The position numbers were made by a program, and so were the translations under genes. A stretch of 64,000 nucleotides of DNA from Struthio camelus. Lineage: Eukaryota > Chordata > Aves > Struthioniformes > Struthionidae. Below the pieces are notes generated by a model. The model was not told the DNA's origin. It was given only the letters and a program-made list of their open reading frames with translations, and made no database searches. Below are positions 1-11,200 of this stretch, piece by piece (positions within the stretch are counted from its first letter, which is position 1; every line of letters starts with the position of its first letter). The DNA lies in contig NC_090953.1 in the NCBI RefSeq assembly GCF_040807025.1, forward strand, positions 255,501 to 319,500, read 5' to 3'.

Positions 1-2530
1 AGTCCCCAGTTTCCAATCACAAAGAGCAGACGGGAACTACAAAAGGACTGACACAGAACAAAAGTTTTACACAAGTGTTATGGAATAGCCTCTGATGTTC
101 CATCTCTGGCAAGATGTTATTAAGAGGCATATTGAAAAAACTATCTCACAGCTAGCATTGTGGAATGGATGTCCCTAACATATTTTATGCAACGTAAAAT
201 TTACTTGGGTAAAACGTATCCCAAAAGAACGGTTGTAGAAAATACATGGTACCTGAAAAGTTCTTAAAAATTCAAGGAAGGACCGTTTTGCACTTGGATA
301 CTTCAAATGGGACTTCAGCAAGGAACGGTAACAGTAGATCTAGCAAAGGAAAGAGTAGAGTCTGACGCTCTTCTGATAAGATCTTAACGGCACTGTATAT
401 CTTGGTCAGTACCAATTCCAGAGCCTGATAAATTTCAAGGGAACATGAACAATTCACATGGGGATATGCCTAAAAGCTACCTTGCCGATACAACAGTGAA
501 ACTCATTTATTTGCCTTTTTTTTCTTTTTTTTTTTTTGGGGGGGGGGGGAGGTTCAAGGATGTCTCTTTATCTAGTCCCTTTTTATTTCATTGCTGTGCA
601 GCATCCAATTTTATGCTATTTTCCTTCCCAATCATTCAACTTCACGTTAAGTAATATTTGAGTTCCTGGCGTTTCTGGCCAACTGAAATACTCTTTTACT
701 TCCCCTCTCAATACCTAAAAAGTTTGTTTTAACATTCTGAAAGAAATTGATGGTCACTAGTTATGGGATGTTAAAGAAAACAAACACAGACAATCCCAAA
801 CATTTGATTGGTCCTGTCACATTCAGGAGAACAGGTGCAAAAGTGACATCCCTTAATTGCTATTATAATTTATATATGTATGAATAAACATATTGGTAAA
901 GTGGAGTTTTTAAATCTAAAGTAGGAAGGGATCAGATCCCCTAAAGCAGGGGGATTTTTATAAGACTAAATCTACGCTTAACTCAAAATGAAGTAACTAC
1001 CGCACAAGCTGTTCTCAGATGTCTGTGGTGTTAAGACTCTACGGCCACAAGGCTCCACGCTCCTTGACAGTAATTTGAACTTTATTTTGTTTCAAAACAG
1101 ATCGTGAGCTATTGACATCAAAGTCGAGCTTGAAAACTGCTATTATCTTGTGCTGGAAGTCCCTCCAAAACTGATTACCTGCACCAGCATTCAAATCTCT
1201 TTTCCATACCTCACTGTAAATCTAACTTCTATAGAAATGAATATTTACCTGTCATTCTTGTCTCACTACACAAGATAGTATCTTCATCCTATTTTTGAAT
1301 ACCTCAAGTTTCCTCCCATCAGCCAGCTTCATACTATTAAATAGTTATGTTTCTCAAACTTGTCAGAAAATTTGGTATCGAAAACACACACAAGTATTCT
1401 ACTCGAACCCTCTTCATCCAAATCTCCATCTAGCACTTCAAATTCATCTCACCTACTTCTGTTCAGATAAAAAGAAGAAAGCTCTTCTTCTTGCTCCTTT
1501 TTGAAATCTGCCATTTTGACCTTTCCAAAGAAGATCACATGTTCCAGAAGTCAGCACGGTTCAAGGTCACAAGAACTGAAGAAAGGGGGAAGGAACCATA
1601 TAAGAATGAGCTCAAAAAGCTATCAGGAAGAAACAGCCAAAGCTGCCATAAGCAGCAGTGAGGATCAGTTTGTAACTAGAAAAAGTAAACAAGTAGTTCA
1701 GCAAATAGCAATAAAAACATCAGATGAGCGAGACTGATCAGAGAAGTTTTGAAGAAATCTTAAGCTCTTGAAAAAACATAAACTGGCAGAGGAAACAAGA
1801 GAGATGTCTCCCACTGAGAAAGAGCAGGAAATTGTTCTGAGTAATTAGCAACTAGGAGTGCGTAAAGGGAAAAGTTAGACTGAGCATGAGGATATGTTTT
1901 TAAACAATAGTCTTATACTAATTTCTCAAATGAAAACTAGAAAACACGATCACTTGTCCTACAGTCTGTTCTGCAGAGCATTGTACTATGCAACAATGCT
2001 ACGACCTTCAAGTGATAAGAGAAATTCCACCCAGCCCATGACTTTATAGATTCCACAAATGAAAACCCCAGACTGGGGATTCTGCATCTACTAGTTCGCT
2101 CAAAAGCATCTTCCCTGCTAAACATCTCATTTAATTCTAACAACGCTGCACAACTCTACTCATCTTCCACGTTACTCTAATTGAAGGTCTTTAAATAATT
2201 CACAGTGAATAAAGTACCCAGCAAATCGGTGCAAAGGGTTAAATAAGCCTCTAATAGTACACTAGTCAGTTCAGGGGACATAAAAACAACAATTACCTAT
2301 TGACAGCCAACGTTGCCAGACTCAACTTCCACGTTCACCAACTTGAGACACAAAGTCACCTAATGCCATCACGAGAAAGGGGAAGACATTCAATCTAATT
2401 GCAAATACGGAACAAACTCAATTGCTTCAATGAACTTAAAAGATAAAACTTGCTACCAGGTTGAAAGACACCAGGACACACAGAGTCACTCTTTCCCTTC
2501 TGTAAAACCATCTACATTATCCAAGTGGCC

Positions 2531-2533
<3 letters not shown>

Positions 2534-2568
<35 letters not shown>
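2534..2568. repeat. (TC)n microsatellite
   Basis: About 17 CT dinucleotides in a row inside the TP53BP1 intron. Confidence 0.95.
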
Positions 2569-2571
<3 letters not shown>

Positions 2572-2956
2572 ATGCCTATATTCTTTATATATAAAATTTC
2601 CATGAATTGGAACAAGAACTATGTGGAATATTTATAGTTATTCCATTACTTCCTCATCTTCTGTCAATTTTCTGTTACCAAAAAAAAAAAAAAAAACCCC
2701 ACAATTATGCCAACTTTGCAAAACTCCAAAGTATCATTCCTAATAGAAAGACTGCTTACATCTCAAAAGTTTGTATGATGCAATACAAAGTTCTAACGCA
2801 ACTTTGTTTTATATTACTTTCTCATTCGAGTACAGAATCTATGTTTTAAAACAACACCAACTGAGAGGCAAAATCTCCACAAAATTCAGGGACAGCATCC
2901 CAGTTTTCTTATTTAACTGCACAACAGCATGTTAAAAGAACCTAAAATATGCTCTA

Positions 2957-3038
2957 GAGGACCCTGCTTGAGCAGGGAGGTTGGACTAGATGATCTCCAG
3001 AGGTCCCTTCCAACCTAAACCATTCTGTGATTCTGTGA
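2957..3038 (+). mobile_element. CR1 LINE 3' end fragment
   Basis: The sequence GGTTGGACTAGATGATCTCC, then AGAGGTCCCTTCCAACCT and ending ATTCTGTGATTCTGTGA, is the typical 3' terminus of bird CR1 elements, including the short terminal repeat. It is a 5'-truncated insertion of about 80 bp. Confidence 0.92.
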
Positions 3039-3965
3039 AAAGCATTTTAACGCTAAAGTACACTCACAGCAGCATTACAAAGAGTTGATGCACATAGGCC
3101 TAAGGCTCTAGCCAGACCAACATTTTAAGGCAGCATCATTGAGCTCACTCCTAGAGCAGTCCCATTCTCTCTTCCTATCATCATTTCTAGACACTTATTT
3201 TTCCTCCTCAGCCAGCACAGCTACCCAGAGCTGCGTGGCAAACTGGCTTGGAGAAACGATCCAGAAAGATAACCAACAACAGATAAAAAAGGGTAAGTTT
3301 CAACCAGGACCATTCCTTATTCTAGCTCACTGTGTGAAACTTGTCCCAGCTCAAGAAAAGGGGTGCAAAAGGACAGATTGAGAAAGGGCTGGTCTGCTTC
3401 TTTCCTTGTTGACTTCCGCTTCCTTAAAACATTTGTTGAACCACAGCTTAAGTGTGAGTGCAAAGCCATTCAGTTTAAAAACAATATCAAGATAAATTTG
3501 CTAGATTAGTGCCTGGCTCAAAGACGCTCTAAACCCCCAAGAAACTTCTCTCTGAGAATACAGGAAACAAAGAGTAAGGAGACCTGGAAGAGGGAAAGTA
3601 CACACATACACCGCCCTTCAAGGACACTACTGTTGTTGCTTCTGGTAAAAAAAAATCAAGTTAAAAAAAAAAAAATCCTTGAGCATTGCCAAGGTCAGAA
3701 CATTCTGCATTTTTCAAGTTGCTCAGAGTCCTGCTATATATAGTGAGAGGGTGTTAGGAACAAGAACTACCTATCACATTTGCCTGTTGCAGCGTTACAG
3801 AGAGAAAGAAGTAAAAGCATATTACACATGTAGTGCTGCTCTTAGATACACCATTCAACATACATCCAAGATCGGCGCTTCCTGAAAACACTGAGGATTG
3901 TACACAACTGTCCTTCACGTTATTCAAAATATATACCTCTGATCTACTAATTTAAATTCACTTAC

Positions 3966-5217
3966 CACTGGAAGGACTAGGGGACTTAGCAGCTGCCTTC
4001 TCCTGTGGCTGTATCCGTTCTTCCTGCTCCAGACTCGTCATAACGCTATCTTCTGTACTCTTTGGCACCTGATTCTCCTGCTGAGTCACCAGCATATCAG
4101 CCCCTTTCTCCTGAAGTGGTGGCTGATTCCCTATTATCATTATCTGGCCCAATTCTGAACCATCAGGATGGTTTTTGGCACTCAATGCTGCTTCTGATGA
4201 AACGTCAACCTTTAACTTAGGAAATAAATTGTTGTGCTGTTCCAATAACTCTCCTCCAGAAGGTGGAGATATAACTTTACTGAGCTTTGGCATGTTTTCT
4301 GAAGCAGCCCTAAAGGACAGTTTTTCCATGTCTGTCACCTCTGCAATGCCCAAAGCGCAAGCTTTTGAAGTTTCTTTTGCCCAGCTTTCTGGTCCAGTCT
4401 CTTCTAATTTTTGGGCCTGATCTGACAGGTTTTTGATGTTTTTACAAGAATCATCAGCAAATTCCACTTCCATATCTTCATGACACTCTATTTTCTTTTC
4501 AAGAATGAACTTCTGAGTATGGGTTATGCTGATAAGAGACCCCTCTTCATTTACTTGCTTCGCTTTTACCTGTGGCTTTTCTTGTTCTTCACACTGAGTC
4601 TCAGGAACTGCCTCAGGTTCAGAATTCTCTTCCAATGGATTATCCCCAGACTGTGCTTCTTTACCCAGAGCGTATGACAAAATCTCAGGCTGGTCAGACA
4701 GATCTGCAGCAGCCTGACTTCCAGAATTGCACTCGTGATCATCATAAGCTGTAGGGGGTAACGACCCCTCACCTGCTATGCCTTCAGCAACTAACCGCAT
4801 TACAGGCTTTCTTGTGGCCTGTACATCCTCTTTTTTTGCTTTTTCACAGTTCTGAGCAGAGAGGGCTTGGCGGCCTGCATCCAGCCTCAGTTCTATGTTG
4901 TCGTTCTCCATGGAACTGAGTCTCAAGTCCGAGGCCTTGCATTCGGAAACCATTTCTATCCGTGTAGTTTCACTATCTCGGCCAGTCTGCAGAGAGACCG
5001 AACTGCCTTCTGCATTCGTGGGCTGGCTACATTCACTGACAGAAAGCATCAGCTTACAGGAATCAGAAGGCTGTGACACAGAGTCCCCTGTAGGCGTCTT
5101 TGACAAAGAACCTGTGGGCCCAGGGAGATCTCCAGGCAAGCATGAATGGGGTAGAACAGCAGCTTTTTCTTCTCCCTCATGCCTCTCCTCTGGACTCTGC
5201 GTTGGAATAAAGATATC
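3966..5217 (-). CDS. TP53BP1: TP53BP1 large coding exon 11
   Basis: 1,252 nt, acceptor TTTCATTTTAG, donor GTAAGT at 3,965, phase 0 to phase 1. It starts DIFIPTQSPEERHEGEEK and continues with DSCKLMLSVSECSQP, matching the human large exon (DIFIPSPSLEEQ, DSCKLMLSTSEYSQ). The protein is acidic, low in hydrophobics and probably disordered. It contains several SQ/TQ sites (IPTQ, VSQP, CSQP, ETQC, HTQK, VTQQ). The exon ends in SPSPSSG. Most of it is diverged from human, as expected for this fast-evolving region. Confidence 0.96.
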
Positions 5218-8200
5218 CTAAAATGAAAAAAAGTGGGAAATAAGAAGAGTTTCATGAACTACATTCTTCTAGAAAGGTCACATGCCCCATAAGCATCAAG
5301 ACGTCCAGAGCAGGGCTGGTTTTAGTCGTAGAACGTAACACTGGATTATAGAACACAGCAAGTTCAGCACAAAACTAGCACACAACTTTTCCTCATTTAC
5401 ATGAGTCACAACTGCCACCTTCTTGCTGAGAAAAACGATCACCATCCGTTATTTCTTAGTACCTCTGTGGCAGAATCAGAAATGATCCTTGGTTCATCTC
5501 TCCAATTACCAAACCGTGAAGTATGGGGCAAGTATTGCAATTCTGCTGCAGTTATCTGTTAAAACAACCAAGGGTTCTGTAATGACTCTCTAGAAGATCT
5601 ATTATACTAGCATGAAAGCCACTTTTAGCTAAGGAGGAGAGGCTACTTTCTTCTACTACTGCAGTCTCCAGTACAACCTTTATTCTCTGCCCTGAGTTGA
5701 TGAAATTTGTTATTTTAAACCCTCCTGTCACCAACTGGCTGTTCGATCCCTTTGAATAGTAACTAACTTCCAGAATCAAGAAGCGCAAAAGAAACAACAG
5801 ATAATGAAACTAGGCAACTTAAAAAAAAAAAAAAAATGCAGTAAGTCAATTCCTTTTATTACAGAACAGCTTCACTTTCTCTGTGACAAATGATGCTAAG
5901 GTCTACCCTAGTAAAAGCCTAACTTACAACATGGTTTCAGACACAAGATGTGTATCGGTATCTGAAAGCAACGGTCTTTCAAAAAAACAAGGAAAGAGAG
6001 CACAAAAAAAACTTCTAGCATTGATTAAAAGACAACAGATCCTATGTTGAATAACTCATTGTGCCCTCTGAAGTTGTTCTGCACTTTCTAAGAATAAACT
6101 GCTACACTTGAAGAGTACGATCAATATATAGAAGGGATTAGTGGGAACAGGGAAACTCATGACAATCAGCTTAGTTGGGAAGCCCAACACAGAAGCAGAG
6201 AGACCGACTCAAACATGCGTCTTCAGCAACAGCTCTGCAAAAACCTCAGAAGAGATATTTACATGAAGCCTCACATGAGAGAACTCTGGTTGTGATGGTA
6301 TAGGTAAAGATCCAGGAAAGAAGGCTGGGGCACTCTGGGACACTGGAGTTGAAGCCTGTGGCAGGCCAGGAGGTTCTGGTAGGATACGTGGGACGGTGAT
6401 CTCCACTAGCACATCTCCTCTCTGCTTCTCCTCTATCAGCTCTCTTCCTTCTGCTGGTAGAGATATATCCATCTGTTCTTCTAATTTGAAAGAGCAGAAA
6501 ATAAATTACTGGCAGATTCCTATATAGTACCTAAAGCTTCCACCATTCCATTAAAAGATTTTTGTCTTCACTGGCTTATACAACTTTCTGATACTTTTAA
6601 CTGGTGAACCTGCAATCTTCTTTCCAGGTGAATTCTTTTGGAAAGAATCAACAAACACATTCATAGTCTTCATTTTAGGCTGGAAGAAAGTGTGTTGTTA
6701 AGAATTCCTGTAACCATTTTGCTACAGAAGTTCTAGGACTTCTACGATTACAAAAAAGGGATCTGAAATTTACTAAAAGCGTTTCTCCAATATCTGGCTT
6801 TTTTTCCCTTTTGCTACCGCTATTAAAATGCGACCAAATTCAGAATTAAAAAAAACTCACTGACTAAACATCTCTTCTAAAGGTACTTTGCATTTTGTGC
6901 AGTCAATGAGACAGGAATCTCGCAGGAAGGAATAGTGATTTTGTGTCACACTAAAGGTCTGTGTGGATATCTTCTCTGACATGCTCTGACAGTGAAGAGC
7001 ATCAGGTGCTTAGAGAAAACGTACTAGAGCCAAGGTATGTAATAGAACAATCCCTCTTTTGGCCTAGCCTTCTAGAATACACGTACAATACAGGAAAGAT
7101 CTGTTTGTTTGTTTAATATCGTGTAAGGCATCTAAGTTAAGGCAAAGAATTGTTAGAATCCAGTTCTCTGTCCCTACTATCACTCTAATAGTATGTATTT
7201 AATATAAATATCACCTGTAGCAGGAATGGCTTGCCTCCAAGAAAAGAGGACAATTGCAAGCGGCCCTCTGTTATCTGACACAAAGTACATCCATCACCTT
7301 TCACCCCAGAGAGAACTAGCCAACAGTACCAATTTTATTAGGATAGCCTCACAGGAAACGTCAATAGTACACCAGGATCTGAGTCACAAACACACATCCT
7401 CCCACATCCACCTCTTTCAGTGTTCTCAGAAATGCTTTACTCCTTAAATATAACTTAGGTAGGGTTTGAAAAAACACTGCATACTCAACCTGAACCACAG
7501 AGCGCAGGAAAACAATCACAGGCCAGTAAGCAGACAGTTTTACCTTTTGCTTCCTCCTGTTCAGTAGGACTGCTGGGGACAAGAGCGTTGGATCCAAAGG
7601 CATCGGGAGAAGAAACAACCAGGCCTGAAGAACCACTGCGGACCCAGAGAAACGAACACAGAAAAGGAAAAACATAAACCAGCAGAAAATTTATTATCTT
7701 CTCCCCAAACGTAGCTCTAGCTTGTCACAACAAGTCTTCTTACGCAAAGAGTGTCAGGTGTTTGCTAGCAAGAGATCTGAGACACAGTAATTGATCACAC
7801 GAGCGCTGTTCATGTCATTGCAAAATAAAGTCATGCTTCTCTAACAGTGCAAAATTAAAACATTATTTGCTTAAACTGAAACAAAGTCAGTCTTTTTACA
7901 TGTTCAATTATTATCTCCCATAAGGGAGATCTCCCGTAAGGGCAGCACCTTCTCAGACAACTGTGCGCTTTTGCAAATAGGCTGAATACACATTAAAAGA
8001 ACCAAGATACTCAGCCTAAACCCCTCAAAGGTCAATAGATTAGCACAGAGCACCAACAGCTCAGCTCCCTGGAAGCACATGCCTGCAGATCACAATGAGA
8101 AGCCATGAAGCAGGAACAAGCTAGTCAACTTGAGATATTTTTATGGCCGATAACAATAACAAGCATGTAAACAAGCATACTACCAACAAAAAACATCAAA

Positions 8201-11200
8201 CAAATCACATTTTCAGGTGTTTTGCGAGTCCCTCATTCAACTGCCCAATCCATTTGCTTTTGAGATTTCCACAGCTATGATGCAATTTATTACACCAAAA
8301 CCTATGAGCTTTAGTAAGCTCATAGTGCTTTAGTACGCACTTTAGTAAGTACATCTTTGCCGAGCACTGTTTAAGATTACTATCTCTGAACTACCGTCCT
8401 CCTGTTTTTCCTACTATAAGTGACACACAGCTTTCTCATTCTTCATTCTTCTGTATGCCTCTATCTTATATCAAAAGGATGAAATACTCATTTTGAGCTC
8501 TGGCTGGGAAAAGATGACTAGGAACTCCCCTGACAACAGAGATTTAATTGCAAATTAAGGAGACTGTAGCATCTCCCTCACCGCCTCCAACAGCGCTAAG
8601 TTAGCACATGACCTGGACACGGCCTCACCCAGCCCTTTTATTTAGGATCAGCAACCTAATTCCCTATTCAGCTGCATCTATCCTTTTATCAGAGAATATT
8701 ATCAAGGACATCCTCAATAGCGATCTGTGAACTCTCTCCTAGATTATATATGTGTCTCCACCCAAAAGCCCCTTATGCCACCCCCCTCCCCCCCCCAGCA
8801 AAAAACACCCTCCAAAGAATAACAAAGATTACACCATCGTTTGCTGTATCAGAAACACGGTGGTTCTTTAAATAACATGGAGCTTCCTCCCTTTGTATAC
8901 AACCTCCTCTGTGAAATAAATATAAGATCTGCTTCTTTACACCACAATTTTCCTGCATGCAGCATCCCTTGCCTAGCTGGCCATAAATTGATGCAATTCA
9001 GGAAAAGTGTATATGTGTGTATATACACATTTTTTTGACAGAACAATGCTAGGAATCTAAGAAAGTTGGTGCAAGCCAAACATTCTTTGCTCCGGAGACT
9101 GAGACAAAGGATTTTAAAAATCCTCCCAATCTCTTAATTTAATACCACCTAAATAAAGCAAAGGCATAAAGTATAATACCTATTCAAATTGTGGGAACGG
9201 AGGTTCAAGAACTTAATTTAACTCAGAGGCTATTCCAAATTGTAAGGTACAAACATGAATGGGTGGAGCCCAAACTAAGATAACTTGTTCTAGCTGTATG
9301 AGCAAAGATAAAGAGATAGCATCAGCAATCCTTGAATAAAGATAGATGGTGGAAATGGCACAGCCCCTATTTAAATAGTTTGGGGACTTTGTGCTTACAT
9401 GGAGTGATTCTCCGGTACAAAGGATCCCTGTCCAGAGAGCTGTAGGAGGTGCAGACTGCGAGCAGGGGTGCATGCCAGAGATCTTGCCTCTTCTACCCTG
9501 GTTATGACGCAGCCACTCCCAGAAGCTATTTGAAAACAGAAGGAAACAATATTAGGAATCTGGCCAGAGGATAAGTTGATCAGAAAATTATGAGGGATGA
9601 TATTCACACTACTGCAAAGTTATTTCTCAGGTAGATAAGGACAGGGCTGATTTTCACACAGAGCTGGAAAAGGACAGCACATGGAAGTCCAGTGTGCAGA
9701 ATTTGAACATGATACAGTTAAGATGAAAAAGGTAAGTTTGTAGCTTTTTATTCAGGCCGGATTATACAAGTCTTTGTACTTGGGAATTTTACAAGAAAAA
9801 TCTCCAATGGCTCCACAATCAGCTCCTTTGATGCAGCACCAGAATGCAAACACAGGCAAGGCTCTTACAAGCAAAGATACATTGCAAAGACCACTGTCAC
9901 AGTTTGAGTAGTAAGATATTATTAAATCTTCCAGATTCAGAGGGTTTACATGCAAGATCATACTGGTATAAACATCCGTCGTGTACAAATTAAAACTAAA
10001 CAAAAAGCATGAACTGACACTTCATTTAGCCCATGCTTTATAGACTGACTAAGCCACCTTTCAAAACTTTATTTTTCAACAGTTTACTTTCTGGACCTTT
10101 CACTATTAAGACTTTTTTCAAGAACCTCTGTAGTTCTTCATTAGCCGTTTTGCTCGCGGATACCAAAATCAGACACAGACATCTTCCTCATCTCACACAT
10201 ACATATAACCTCTCTTCTGATCCTATTTCATGCAATCTCTTCTCTTATAGGGAAGGAATGCTAACCTAGATGGCAAATAAGACCAACTGAAATTGCAGCA
10301 AAAAGATTTTGGTTGCAGGATCCTATTCCCTCCCAAACAGAAAAGCCAACTCAGCTGACTAAGCTGGAATGTTTTGTCCAAGTTAACCACCATAAGTAAG
10401 CCTACAATATTTATCCACGCTTTAGGTTGCGCGTCACCAGAAAGCATCAGCATTACTATTACCAGTTTCAGAAGTGGGAAGCAGGTTTATTTTTGTTCTT
10501 CAATGGACACAGAAAAGAAAGAAAGAAAGAAAGAAAGAAATGTATTTAACAAACCAGTCTCACTGTATTAACAAGAAGTGCTATTTGGCATCGCTTAATA
10601 GTATAGTAAAAGACGTTGCGGCCTTTTGTTTCCAAAGTGCTTTCAATGTTAGCAGAAATTATGTGAAAAATAATCAAAGTACTCTGCACACTCTAAGGTA
10701 TTAAATGTCTATTCACACTAAAAGATCAAATAGGGATGGTTATGATCTCTGGGAGGGATGTTTTGGCTGTTTGTCTACTGTTACCTGTTGCATTATCCTC
10801 AGGAAACATCTCTTCCTGAGTTGACAAGATCTCCAACTCCTGATGAGCAGAATCAGGGGATTTCTCAGTTTTTAGCAGATCAGAGACGTGCATTTTTTTC
10901 CTGGTACCCTCTTCTCCTTCCTGCAGAGTTCTGGGAAAGCAAGACATAGTCACTGGCCTGAGAAATTCAATGTATCAAACGGTACCACAAAATTGTAAAG
11001 AAAATTTATCAGAGCAGATGCAATCTATTCACTTATACACACCACAGTAAGAAAAGCCGGGGGGTGGGGCAGATTCTCTCACCTGACAAAAGATGATGTC
11101 CGTTCTGGACTAGTTACGTTTTCAAAGTTGTTTTATAAGTTTTCTACTAATAAAGGTGATGCTTGAACACAACCCAGATCGTTCTACTGACTTCTACTCA

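Larger units (their letters stand above)
1..3965 (-). other. TP53BP1 intron after the large exon
   Basis: No further TP53BP1 exon recognised; I looked for the conserved human block after the large exon and did not see it. Contents: a T/G homopolymer junction (about 515-550), a (TC)n run, an A-tract at about 2,680 and a CR1 3' end. Open frames here are short and look random. Confidence 0.75.

Noticed and set aside
3139..3381. Plus-strand open frame in the TP53BP1 intron
   Set aside because: Short, unrecognised and on the opposite strand to the gene; expected by chance.
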